Assembly (NCBI GenBank): GCA_940337035.1
Contig: CALNHX010000274.1
Coordinates: forward strand, 1 to 64,000
Direction of reading: 5' to 3'
Origin: Agriotes lineatus
Lineage: Eukaryota > Arthropoda > Insecta > Coleoptera > Elateridae
Length of the DNA stretch: 64,000 nucleotides
Part shown: in pieces, positions 36,546-49,900 of the stretch
Layout: each line of letters opens with the position of its first letter
How positions within the stretch are numbered: the stretch's first letter is position 1
Translations under genes and position numbers: made by a program
Notes under the pieces: generated by a model
Seen by the model: only the letters and a program-made list of their open reading frames with translations
The model's database searches: none
Told to the model about the DNA's origin: nothing

Positions 36546-39500
36546 TCTCTTATGTCCCAGGCGTCCCAGATGTCCCATATGTTCCATATGTCCCTAATGT
36601 CCCAGACGTCCTAAATGTCCCATATTTCCTTAACGTCCTAGACGTCCCAGACGTCCTAGATGTCACATATATCCTTAACCTCCCAGACGCTTCAGATGTC
36701 CCATATGTCCCTAATGTCCCAGGAGTCCTAAATGTCCCATATATCCTTAACGTCCCAGATGTCCTAGATGTCCCATATGTCCTTAACGTCCCAGACGTCC
36801 CAGATGTCCCATATGTCCCTAACGTCCCAGACGTCCCAGATGTCCCATATGTCCCATATGTCCCTAATGTCCCAGGCGTCCTAAATGTCCCATATGTCTT
36901 TAACGTCCCAGACGTCCCAGTCGTTCTAGATGTCCCATATATCGTTAACGTCCCAGACGTCCCAGATGTCCCATATGTTCCTGACGTCCCAGACGTCCCA
37001 GATGTCCCATATGTCCCATATGTCCCTAATGTCCCAGGCGTCCTAGATGTTCCATATGTCCCTAGCGTCCCAGACGTCCTAAATGTCCCATATGTCCCTA
37101 ACGTCCCAGACGTTCAGCTGTCCCGTATGTCCCTAACGTCCCAGACGTCCCAGACTTGCTAGATGTCCCATATGTCCCATATGTCCCTAATGTCCCAGGC
37201 GTCCCAGATGTTCCATATGTCACATATATCCCTAATGTCCCAGGCGTCCCAAATGTCCCATATGTCCTTAACGTCCTAGACGTCCCAGACGTCCCAGACG
37301 TCCTAGATGTCCCATATGTCCTTAACGTCGTAGACGTCCCAGATGTCCTATATGTCCCTAACGTCCCAGACGTCCCAGATGTCCCATATGTCCCTAATGT
37401 CCCAAGCGTCTTAGTTGTTCCATATGTCCCTAACGTCCCAGACGTCCTAAATGTCCATATGTCCCTAACGTCCCAGACGTCCCAGCTGTCCCGTATGTTC
37501 CTAACGTCCTAGACGTCCTAGACGTCCTAGATGTCCCATATGTCCCTAACGTCCCAGACGTCCTAGATGTCCTATATGTCCCTAGCGTCCCAGACATCCC
37601 AGACGTCCTAGATGTCCTATATGTTTCTAACGTCCCAGACGTCCTAGACGTCCTAGTTGTCCCATATGTCCTTAACGTCCCAGACGTCCCAGATGTCCCA
37701 TATGTCCCTAACGTCTCAGGAGTCCTAGATGTCTCATATGTCCTTAAGGTCCCAGACGTCCCAAACGTCATAGATGTCCCATATGTCCTTAACGTCCCAG
37801 ACGTCCCAGATGTCCCATATGTCCCTAACGTCCCAGACGTCCCAGATGTCCCATATGTCCCATATGTCCCTAATGTCCCAAACGTCCTAGATGTTCCGTA
37901 TGTCCCTAACGTCCCAGAAGTCCTAAATGTCCCATATGTCCTTAACGTCCTAGACGTCCCAGATGTCCCATATGTCCCTAGCGTCCCAGACGTCCCAGCT
38001 GTCAAATATGTCCCATATGACCCTAATGTCCCAGGCGTCCTAAATGTTCCATATGTCCCTAACGTCCCAGACGTCCTGAATGTCCCATATCTCCCTAACG
38101 TCCCAGACGTCCCAGCTGTCCCTTATGTCCCTAACGTCCTAGACTTTCCAGACGCCCTAAATGTTCCATATGTCCCTAACGTCCCAGACGTCCTAGATGT
38201 CCTATATGTTCTTAACGTCCCAGATGTCCCATATGTTTTATGTGTCCCTAATGTCCCACACGTCCCAGATGTCCCATATGTCCCATATGACCCTAATGTC
38301 CCAGGCGTCCTAAATGTCCCATATGTCCTTAACGTCCCAGACGTCCCAGACGTCCTAGATGTCCCATATGTCTTTAACGTCCCAGACGTCCCAGATGTCC
38401 CATATGTCCCATATGTCTTTAATCTCCCAGGCGTCCTAAATGTTCCATATGTCCTTAACGTACCAGACGTCCCAGACGTCCTAGATGTCCCATAGGTCCC
38501 TAATGTCCAAGGCGTCCCAGATGTCCCATATGTCCCATATGTCCCTAATGTCCCAGGCGCTTTAAATGTCTCATATGTCCTTAACGTCCTAGACGCCCAG
38601 ATGTCCCATATGTCCCTAACGTCCCAGGCGTTCCAGATGTCCCATATGTTCCATAGGTCCCTAATGTCCCAGGTGTCCCAGATGTCCCATATGGCCCATA
38701 TGTCCCTAATGTCCCAGGCGCTTTAAATGTCTCATATGTTCTTAACGTCCCAGACGTCCCAGATGACGCATACGTCCCTAACGTCCAAGACGTCCCAGAT
38801 GTCCCATATGTCCCATATGTCCCTAATGTCAAAGGCGTCCTAGATGTTCCACATGTCCCTACCGCCCCAGACATCCTAAATGTCCCATATGTCCTTAACG
38901 TCCCAGACGTCCCAGCTGTCCCGTATGTCCCTAACGTCCCAGTCGTCCTAGACGTCCTAGATGTCCCATATGTCCTTAAGCTCCCAGACGTCCTAGATGT
39001 CCTATATTTCCCTAACGTCCCAGACGTCCCAGACGTCTCAGATGTCCCATATGTCCCATATGTCCCTAATGTCCTAGGCGCCCCAGATGTCCCTAATGTC
39101 CCAGGCGTCCTAAATGTCCCATATGTCTTTAATGTCTCAGACGTCCCAGACGTTCTAGATGTCCCATATGTCCTTAACGTCCCAGACGTCCCAGATGTCC
39201 CATATGTCCCTAACGTCCCAGACGTCTTAGCTGTCCCGTATAATCCTAACGCCCCAGGGGTCCCAGACGTCCTAGATGTACCATATGTCCCTAACGTCCC
39301 AGACGTCCCAGATGTCCCAAATGTCAATATCGTCCCAGACGTCCCAGATGTCCCATATGTCCCATATGTCCCTAATGTCCCAGACGTCTCAGATGTCTCA
39401 TGTCTCCCTAACGTCCTTGACGTCCTAGATGTCCCATACGTCCTTAACGTTCCAGACGTCCCAGATGCCCCATATGTCCCTAACCTCCCAGACGTCCCAG

Positions 39501-41482
39501 ATGTCCCATATGTCCCATATGTCCCTAATGTCCCAGGCGTCCCAGATGTCCCATATGTCCCATATGTCCTTAACGTCCCAGACGTCCCAGATGTTCCATA
39601 TGTCCCTAAAGTCCCAGACGTCCCAGATACCCCATATGTCCCATATGTCCCTAATGTCCCAGGCGTCCTAGATGTTCCATATGTTTCTAACGTCCCAGAC
39701 GTCCCAGATGTCCCAAATGTCAATATCGTCCCAGACGTCCCAGATGTCTCATATGTCCCATATGTCCCTAATGTCCCAGACGTTCCAGATGTCTCATATG
39801 TCACTAACGTCCCAGACGTCTCAGATGTCTCATGTGTCCCTAACGTCCTTGACGTCCTAGATATCCCATACGTCCTTAACGTTCCAGACGTCCCAGATGC
39901 CCCATATGTCCATAACGTCCCAGACGTCCCAGATGTCCCATATGTCCCATATGTCACTAATGTCCCAGGCGTCCCTGATGTCCCATATGTCCCATATGTC
40001 CTTAACGTCCCAGACGTCCCAGATGTTCCATATGTCCCTAAAGTCCCAGACGTCCCAGATACCCCATATGTCCCATATGTCCCTAATGTCCCAGGCGTCC
40101 TAGATGTTCCATATGTCCCTAACGTCCCAGACGTCCTAAATGTCCCATATATCCTTAACGCCCCAGACGTCCCAGCTGTCCCGTATGTTCCTAACGTTTA
40201 AGACGTCCCAGATGTCCTAGATGTCCCATATGTCCCATATGTCACTAATGTCCCAGACGTCCTAAATGTCCTATATGTCCCTAACGTCCCAAACGTCCTA
40301 AATGTTCCATATGTCCCATATGTTCCTAATGTCCCAGGCGTCCCAGATGTCCCATATGTCCCATATGTCACTAATGTCCCAGACGTCCTAAATGTTCTAT
40401 ATGTCCTTAACGTCCCAGACGTCCCAGACGTCCCAGACGTCCTAGATGTCCCATATGTCCTTAACGTCCCAGACGTCTTAGATGTCCCATATGTCCCGAA
40501 GTCCCTAATGTCCAAGGCGTCCTAAGTGCCCCATATGTCCTTAACGTCCCAGACGTCCCAGACGTCCTAGGTGTCCCATATGTTCTTAACGTCCCAGACG
40601 TCCTAGATGTTCCATATGTCCCTAACGTCCCAGACGTCCTAAATTTCCCATATGTCCCTAACGTCCCAGACGTCCCAGCTGTCCCGTATGTCCTTAACGT
40701 CCCAGATGTCCCAGACGTCCTAGATGTCCCATATGTCCATAACGTCCCAGACGTCCTAGACATCCCATACGTCCTTAACGTCCCAGACGTCCCAGATGTC
40801 CCATATGTCCCTAACGTCCCAGACGTCCCAGATGTCCCATATGTCCCATATGTCCCTAATGTCCCAGGCGTCCTAAGTGTTCCATATGTCCCTAACCTCC
40901 CAGACGTCCGAAATGCCCCGTATGTCCCTAACGTCCCAGACGTCCCAGCTCTCCCGTATGTCCCTAACGTCCCAGACGTCCCAGACGTCCTAGATGTCCC
41001 GTATGTCCCTAACGTCCCAGACGTCCCAGATATTTCATATGTACCTAACGTCCCAGACGTCCCAGATGTCCCATATGTCCCATATGTCCCTAATGTCCCA
41101 GACGTCCCAGATGTCCCATATGTCCCTAACGTCCCAGACGTCAGAAATGTCTCATATGTCCCTAACGTAATAGACGTCCTAGATGTCCCATACGTCCTTA
41201 ACGTCCTAGACGTCCCAGATGCCCCATATGTCCCTAACGTCAAAGAGGTCCCAGATGTCCCATATGTCCCATATGTCCCTAATGTCCCAGGCGTCCCAGA
41301 TGTCCCATATGTCCCATATGTCCTTAATGTCCCAGGCGTCCTAAATGTCCCATACGTCGTTAACGTCCCAGACGTCCCAGACGTCCTAGATGTCCCATAT
41401 GTCCTTAACGTCCTAGACATCCCGAATGTCCCATATGTCCCTAACGTCCCAGACGTCCCAGATGTCCCATATGTCTCATATA
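36546..41482 (+). repeat. HOR copy C1 (4937 bp)
   Basis: The copy is measured from tctcttatg at 36546 to the next at 41483. The acttgct landmark agrees (37154 to 42091, also 4937). It holds three ancestral 1-bp deletions shared with C2: gttcagctg near 37111, aaatgtccatatg near 37452 and cccgaagtcc near 40498. It also has a private one, tagacgcccag near 38593. The private deletion explains why its length is 5 modulo 9 while later C distances are 6 modulo 9. It carries the internal 396-bp duplication. Confidence 0.88.
39278..40069 (+). repeat. 396-bp tandem duplication inside C1
   Basis: Two arms are marked by caatatcg at 39325 and 39721, 396 bp (44 units) apart. They are distinguishable: arm 1 begins gatgtaccatatgtcccta and arm 2 begins gatgttccatatgtttcta. 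Confidence 0.86.
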
Positions 41483-42124
41483 TCTCTTATGTCCCAGGCG
41501 TCCCAGATGTCCCATATGTTCCATATGTCCCTAATGTCCCAGACGTTCTAAATGTCCCATATTTCCTTAACGTCCTAGACGTCCCAGACGTCCTAGATGT
41601 CACATATATCCTTAACCTCCCAGACGCTTCAGATGTCCCATATGTCCCTAATGTCCCAGGAGTCCTAAATGTCCCATATATCCTTAACGTCCCAGATGTC
41701 CTAGATGTCCCATATGTCCTTAACGTCCCAGACGTCCCAGATGTCCCATATGTCCCTAACGTCCCAGACGTCCCAGATGTCCCATATGTCCCATATGTCC
41801 CTAATGTCCCAGGCGTCCTAAATGTCCCATATGTCTTTAACGTCCCAGACGTCCCAGTCGTTCTAGATGTCCCATATATCGTTAACGTCCCAGACGTCCC
41901 AGATGTCCCATATGTTCCTGACGTCCCAGACGTCCCAGATGTCCCATATGTCCCATATGTCCCTAATGTCCCAGGCGTCCTAGATGTTCCATATGTCCCT
42001 AGCGTCCCAGACGTCCTAAATGTCCCATATGTCCCTAACGTCCCAGACGTTCAGCTGTCCCGTATGTCCCTAACGTCCCAGACGTCCCAGACTTGCTAGA
42101 TGTCCCATATGTCCTTAACGTCCC

Positions 42125-42448
42125 AGACGTCCCAGATATCCCATATGTCCCTAATGTCTCAGGCGTCCTAAATGTCCCATATGTCCTTAACGTCCCAGAC
42201 GTCCCAGATGTCCCATATGTCCCATATGTCCCTAATGTCCCAGGCGTCCCAGATGTTCCATATGTCACATATATCCCTAATGTCCCAGACGTCCCAGATA
42301 TCCCATATGTCCCTAATGTCTCAGGCGTCCTAAATGTCCCATATGTCCTTAACGTCCCAGACGTCCCAGATGTCCCATATGTCCCATATGTCCCTAATGT
42401 CCCAGGCGTCCCAGATGTTCCATATGTCACATTAATCCCTAATGTCCC
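42125..42448 (+). repeat. 162-bp local duplication private to C2
   Basis: The landmark taatgtctcagg occurs at about 42152 and 42314, 162 bp (18 units) apart. C1 lacks the segment and C3 has one copy near 47608. The second arm ends with cacattaatccc where others read cacatatatccc. Confidence 0.82.
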
Positions 42449-44467
42449 AGGCGTCCCAAATGTCCCATATGTCCTTAACGTCCTAGACGTCCCAGACGTC
42501 CCAGACGTCCTAGATGTCCCATATGTCCCTAACGTCCCAGACGTCCCAGATGTCCCATATGTCCCTAATGTCCCAAGCGTCTTAGTTGTTCCATATGTCC
42601 CTAACGTCCCAGACGTCCTAAATGTCCATATGTCCCTAACGTCCCAGACGTCCCAGCTGTCCCGTATGTTCCTAACGTCCTAGACGTCCTAGACGTCCTA
42701 GATGTCCCATATGTCCCTAACGTCCCAGACGTCCTAGATGTCCTATATGTCCCTAGCGTCCCAGACATCCCAGACGTCCTAGATGTCCTATATGTTTCTA
42801 ACGTCCCAGACGTCCTAGACGTCCTAGTTGTCCCATATGTCCTTAACGTCCCAGACGTCCCAGATGTCCCATATGTCCCTAACGTCTCAGGAGTCCTAGA
42901 TGTCTCATATGTCCTTAAGGTCCCAGACGTCCCAAACGTCCTAGATGTCCCATATGTCCTTAACGTCCCAGACGTCCCAGATGTCCCATATGTCCCTAAC
43001 GTCCCAGACGTCCCAGATGTCCCATATGTCCCATATGTCCCTAATGTCCCAAACGTCCTAGATGTTCCGTATGTCCCTAACGTCCCAGAAGTCCTAAATG
43101 TCCCATATGTCCTTAACGTCCTAGACGTCCCAGATGTCCCATATGTCCCTAACGTCCCAGACGTCCCAGCTGTCAAATATGTCCCATATGACCCTAATGT
43201 CCCAGGCGTCCTAAATGTTCCATATGTCCCTAACGTCCCAGACGTCCTGAATGTCCCATATCTCCCTAACGTCCCAGACGTCCCAGCTGTCCCTTATGTC
43301 CCTAACGTCCTAGACTTTCCAGACGCCCTAAATGTTCCATATGTCCCTAACGTCCCAGACGTCCTAGATGTCCTATATGTTCTTAACGTCCCAGACGTCC
43401 CAGACGTCCCAGATGTCCCATATGTTTTATGTGTCCCTAATGTCCCACACGTCCCAGATGTCCCATATGTCCCATATGACCCTAATGTCCCAGGCGTCCT
43501 AAATGTCCCATATGTCCTTAACGTCCCAGACGTCCCAGACGTCCTAGATGTCCCATATGTCTTTAACGTCCCAGACGTCCCAGATGTCCCATATGTCCCA
43601 TATGTCTTTAATCTCCCAGGCGTCCTAAATGTTCCATATGTCCTTAACGTCCCAGACGTCCCAGACGTCCTAGATGTCCCATAGGTCCCTAATGTCCCAG
43701 GCGTCCCAGATGTTCCATATGTCCCATATGTCCCTAATGTCCCAGGCGCTTTAAATGTCTCATATGTCCTTAACGTCCTAGACGTCCCAGATGTCCCATA
43801 TGTCCCTAACGTCCCAGGCGTTCCAGATGTCCCATATGTTCCATAGGTCCCTAATGTCCCAGGTGTCCCAGATGTCCCATATGGCCCATATGTCCCTAAT
43901 GTCCCAGGCGCTTTAAATGTCTCATATGTTCTTAACGTCCCAGACGTCCCAGATGTCGCATACGTCCCTAACGTCCAAGACGTCCCAGATGTCCCATATG
44001 TCCCATATGTCCCTAATGTCAAAGGCGTCCTAGATGTTCCATATGTCCCTACCGCCCCAGACATCCTAAATGTCCCATATGTCCTTAACGTCCCAGACGT
44101 CCCAGCTGTCCCGTATGTCCCTAACGTCCCAGTCGTCCTAGACGTCCTAGATGTCCCATATGTCCTTAAGCTCCCAGACGTCCTAGATGTCCTATATTTC
44201 CCTAACGTCCCAGACGTCCCAGACGTCTCAGATGTCCCATATGTCCCATATGTCCCTAATGTCCTAGGCGCCCCAGATGTCCCTAATGTCCCAGGCGTCC
44301 TAAATGTCCCATATGTCTTTAATGTCTCAGACGTCCCAGACGTTCTAGATGTCCCATATGTCCTTAACGTCCCAGACGTCCCAGATGTCCCATATGTCCC
44401 TAACGTCCCAGACGTCTTAGCTGTCCCGTATAATCCTAACGCCCCAGGGGTCCCAGACGTCCTAGAT

Positions 44468-45259
44468 GTACCATATGTCCCTAACGTCCCAGACGTCCCA
44501 GATGTCCCAAATGTCAATATCGTCCCAGACGTCCCAGATGTCCCATATGTCCCATATGTCCCTAATGTCCCAGACGTCTCAGATGTCTCATGTCTCCCTA
44601 ACGTCCTTGACGTCCTAGATGTCCCATACGTCCTTAACGTTCCAGACGTCCCAGATGCCCCATATGTCCCTAACCTCCCAGACGTCCCAGATGTCCCATA
44701 TGTCCCATATGTCCCTAATGTCCCAGGCGTCCCAGATGTCCCATATGTCCCATATGTCCTTAACGTCCCAGACGTCCCAGATGTTCCATATGTCCCTAAA
44801 GTCCCAGACGTCCCAGATACCCCATATGTCCCATATGTCCCTAATGTCCCAGGCGTCCTAGATGTTCCATATGTTTCTAACGTCCCAGACGTCCCAGATG
44901 TCCCAAATGTCAATATCGTCCCAGACGTCCCAGATGTCTCATATGTCCCATATGTCCCTAATGTCCCAGACGTTCCAGATGTCTCATATGTCACTAAAGT
45001 CCCAGACGTCTCAGATGTCTCATGTGTCCCTAACGTCCTTGACGTCCTAGATATCCCATACGTCCTTAACGTTCCAGACGTCCCAGATGCCTCATATGTC
45101 CATAACGTCCCAGACGTCCCAGATGTCCCATATGTCCCATATGTCCCTAATGTCCCAGGCGTCCCTGATGTCCCATATGCCCCATATGTCCTTAACGTCC
45201 CAGACGTCCCAGATGTTCCATATGTCCCTAAAGTCCCAGACGTCCCAGATACCCCATAT
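44468..45259 (+). repeat. 396-bp tandem duplication inside C2
   Basis: caatatcg occurs at 44515 and 44911, the same 396-bp spacing and the same arm-specific variants as in C1, so the duplication predates the C amplification. Confidence 0.86.
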
Positions 45260-46933
45260 GTCCCAAATGTCCCTAATGTCCCAGGCGTCCGAGATGTTCC
45301 AGATGTCCCTAACGTCCCAGACGTCCTAAATGTCCCATATATCCTTAACGCCCCAGACGTCCCAGCTGTCCCGTATGTTCCTAACGTTTAAGACGTCCCA
45401 GATGTCCTAGATGTCCCATATGTCCCATATGTCACTAATGTCCCAGACGTCCTAAATGTCCTATATGTCCCTAACGTCCCAAACGTCCTAAATGTTCCAT
45501 ATGTCCCATATGTTCCTAATGTCCCAGGCGTCCCAGATGTCCCATATGTCCCATATGTCACTAATGTCCCAGACGTCCTAAATGTTCTATATGTCCTTAA
45601 CGTCCCAGACGTCCCAGACGTCCTAGATGTCCCATATGTCCTTAACGTCCCAGACGTCTTAGATGTCCCATATGTCCCGAAGTCCATAATGTCCAAGGCG
45701 TCCTAAATGCCCCATATGTCCTTAACGTCCCAGACGTCCCAGACGTCCTAGGTGTCCCATATGTTCTTAACGTCCCAGACGTCCCAGATGTCCCATATGT
45801 ACCTAACGTCCCAGACGTCCCAGATGTCCCATATGTCCCTAATGTCCCAGGCGTCCCAGATGTTTCATATGTTCCATATGTCCTTAACGCCCCAGACGTC
45901 CTAGCTGTCCCGCATGTCCCTAACGTTCAAGACGTCCCGGATGTAGTAGATGTCCCATATGTCCCTAACGTCCCAGACGTCCTAGATGTCCTATATGTCC
46001 CTAACGTCCTAAACGTCCTAAATGTCCCATATGTCCCATATGTCTTTAATATCCCAGACGTCCCAGATGTCCCATATGTCCCATATATCACTAATGTCCC
46101 AGTCGTCCTAAATGTCCTATATGTCCTTAACGTCCCAGACGTCCCAGATGTCCCATATGTCCCCTATGTCCCTAATGTCCCAGGCGTTCTAAATGTCCCA
46201 TATGTCCTTAACGTCCCAGACGTCCCAGACGTCCTAGATGTCCCATATGTCCTTAACGTCCCAGACGTCCCAGATGTCCCATATGTCCCTAACGTCCCAG
46301 ACGTCCCAGATGTCCCATATTTCCCGTATGTCCCTAATGTCCCAGGCGTCCCAGATGTTTCATATGTCCCATATGTCCCTAATGTCCCAGGCGTTCTAAA
46401 TGTTTCATATGTCCTTAACGTCCCTGACGTCCCAGACGTCCTAGATGTCCCATATGTCCTTAACGTCCCAGACGTCTCAGATGTTCCATATGTCGCTAAC
46501 GTCCCAGACGTCCCAGATGTCCCATATGTTCCATATGTCCCTAATGTCCCAAGCGTCCTAGATGTTCCATATGTCCCTAACGTCCCAGACGTCAGAAATG
46601 TCTCATATGTCCCTAACGTAATAGACGTCCTAGATGTCCCATACGTCCTTAACGTCCTAGACGTCCCAGATGCCCCATATGTCCCTAACGTCAAAGAGGT
46701 CCCAGATGTCCCATATGTCCCATATGTCCCTAATGTCCCAGGCGTCCCAGATGTCCCATATGTCCCATATGTCCTTAATGTCCCAGGCGTCCTAAATGTC
46801 CCATACGTCGTTAACGTCCCAGACGTCCCAGACGTCCTAGATGTCCCATATGTCCTTAACGTCCTAGACATCCCGAATGTCCCATATGTCCCTAACGTCC
46901 CAGACGTCCCAGATGTCCCATATGTCTCATATA

Positions 46934-49900
46934 TCTCTTATGTCCCAGGCGTCCCAGATGTCCCATATGTTCCATATGTCCCTAATGTCCCAGACGTCCT
47001 AAATGTCCCATATTTCCTTAACGTCCTAGACGTCCCAGACGTCCTAGATGTCACATATATCCTTAACCTCCCAGACGCTTCAGATGTCCCATATGTCCCT
47101 AATGTCCCAGGAGTCCTAAATGTCCCATATATCCTTAACGTCCCAGATGTCCTAGATGTCCCATATGTCCTTAACGTCCCAGACGTCCCAGATGTCCCAT
47201 ATGTCCCTAACGTCCCAGACGTCCCAGATGTCCCATATGTCCCATATGTCCCTAATGTCCCAGGCGTCCTAAATGTCCCATATGTCTTTAACGTCCCAGA
47301 CGTCCCAGTCGTTCTAGATGTCCCATATATCGTTAACGTCCCAGACGTCCCAGATGTCCCATATGTTCCTGACGTCCCAGACGTCCCAGATGTCCCATAT
47401 GTCCCATATGTCCCTAATGTCCCAGGCGTCCTAGATGTTCCATATGTCCCTAGCGTCCCAGACGTCCTAAATGTCCCATATGTCCCTAACGTCCCAGACG
47501 TTCAGCTGTCCCGTATGTCCCTAACGTCCCAGACGTCCCAGACTTGCTAGATGTCCCATATGTCCTTAACGTCCCAGACGTCCCAGATATCCCATATGTC
47601 CCTAATGTCTCAGGCGTCCTAAATGTCCCATATGTCCTTAACGTCCCAGACGTCCCAGATGTCCCATATGTCCCATATGTCCCTAATGTCCCAGGCGTCC
47701 CAGATGTTCCATATGTCACATATATCCCTAATGTCCCAGGCGTCCCAAATGTCCCATATGTCCTTAACGTCCTAGACGTCCCAGACGTCCCAGACGTCCT
47801 AGATGTCCCATATGTCCTTAACGTCGTAGACGTCCCAGATGTCCTATATGTCCCTAACGTCCCAGACGTCCCAGATGTCCCATATGTCCCTAATGTCCCA
47901 AGCGTCTTAGTTGTTCCATATGTCCCTAACGTCCCAGACGTCCTAAATGTCCATATGTCCCTAACGTCCCAGACGTCCCAGCTGTCCCGTATGTTCCTAA
48001 CGTCCTAGACGTCCTAGACGTCCTAGATGTCCCATATGTCCCTAACGTCCCAGACGTCCTAGATGTCCTATATGTCCCTAGCGTCCCAGACATCCCAGAC
48101 GTCCTAGATGTCCTATATGTTTCTAACGTCCCAGACGTCCTAGACGTCCTAGTTGTCCCATATGTCCTTAACGTCCCAGACGTCCCAGATGTCCCATATG
48201 TCCCTAACGTCTCAGGAGTCCTAGATGTCTCATATGTCCTTAAGGTCCCAGACGTCCCAAACGTCCTAGATGTCCCATATGTCCTTAACGTCCCAGACGT
48301 CCCAGATGTCCCATATGTCCCTAACGTCCCAGACGTCCCAGATGTCCCATATGTCCCATATGTCCCTAATGTCCCAAACGTCCTAGATGTTCCGTATGTC
48401 CCTAACGTCCCAGAAGTCCTAAATGTCCCATATGTCCTTAACGTCCTAGACGTCCCAGATGTCTCATATGTCCCTAACGTCCCAGACGTCCCAGCTGTCA
48501 AATATGTCCCATATGACCCTAATGTCCCAGGCGTCCTAAATGTTCCATATGTCCCTAACGTCCCAGACGTCCTGAATGTCCCATATCTCCCTAACGTCCC
48601 AGACGTCCCAGCTGTCCCTTATGTCCCTAACGTCCTAGACTTTCCAGACGCCCTAAATGTTCCATATGTCCCTAACGTCCCAGACGTCCTAGATGTCCTA
48701 TATGTTCTTAACGTCCCAGACGTCCCAGACGTCCCAGATGTCCCATATGTTTTATGTGTCCCTAATGTCCCACACGTCCCAGATGTCCCATATGTCCCAT
48801 ATGACCCTAATGTCCCAGGCGTCCTAAATGTCCCATATGACCTTAACGTCCCAGACGTCCCAGACGTCCTAGATGTCCCATATGTCTTTAACGTCCCAGA
48901 CGTCCCAGATGTCCCATATGTCCCATATGTCTTTAATCTCCCAGGCGTCCTAAATGTTCCATATGTCCTTAACGTCCCAGACGTCCCAGACGTCCTAGAT
49001 GTCCCATAGGTCCCTAATGTCCCAGGCGTCCCAGATGTTCCATATGTCCCATATGTCCCTAATGTCCCAGGCGCTTTAAATGTCTCATATGTCCTTAACG
49101 TCCTAGACGTCCCAGATGTCCCATATGTCCCTAACGTCCCAGGCGTTCCAGATGTCCCATATGTTCCATAGGTCCCTAATGTCCCAGGTGTCCCAGATGT
49201 CCCATATGGCCCATATGTCCCTAATGTCCCAGGCGCTTTAAATGTCTCATATGTTCTTAACGTCCCAGACGTCCCAGATGTCGCATACGTCCCTAACGTC
49301 CAAGACGTCCCAGATGTCCCATATGTCCCATATGTCCCTAATGTCAAAGGCGTCCTAGATGTTCCATATGTCCCTACCGCCCCAGACATCCTAAATGTCC
49401 CATATGTCCTTAACGTCCCAGACGTCCCAGCTGTCCCGTATGTCCCTAACGTCCCAGTCGTCCTAGACGTCCTAGATGTCCCATATGTCCTTAAGCTCCC
49501 AGACGTCCTAGATGTCCTATATTTCCCTAACGTCCCAGACGTCCCAGACGTCTCAGATGTCCCATATGTCCCATATGTCCCTAATGTCCTAGGCGCCCCA
49601 GATGTCCCTAATGTCCCAGGCGTCCTAAATGTCCCATATGTCTTTAATGTCTCAGACGTCCCAGACGTTCTAGATGTCCCATATGTCCTTAACGTCCCAG
49701 ACGTCCCAGATGTCCCATATGTCCCTAACGTCCCAGACGTCTTAGCTGTCCCGTATAATCCTAACGCCCCAGGGGTCCCAGACGTCCTAGATGTACCATA
49801 TGTCCCTAACGTCCCAGACGTCCCAGATGTCCCAAATGTCAATATCGTCCCAGACGTCCCAGATGTCCCATATGTCCCATATGTCCCTAATGTCCCAGAC

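Larger units (their letters stand above)
41483..46933 (+). repeat. HOR copy C2 (5451 bp)
   Basis: The copy is measured from tctcttatg at 41483 to 46934, and acttgct agrees (42091 to 47542). It includes a local 162-bp duplication near 42125-42448 and the 396-bp duplication at 44468-45259. About 43294-44994 matches C3 at 5325 bp almost perfectly (one conceptual residue difference over 566 codons), so C2 and C3 separated very recently. Confidence 0.88.

Noticed and set aside
39429..40103. Short + strand ORFs of the MSLTSQ type
   Set aside because: This is the third reading of the same repeat. These frames have ATG at every ATGTCC unit and stop at every TCCTAG or TCCTAA unit, so their ends mark variant units, not genes.
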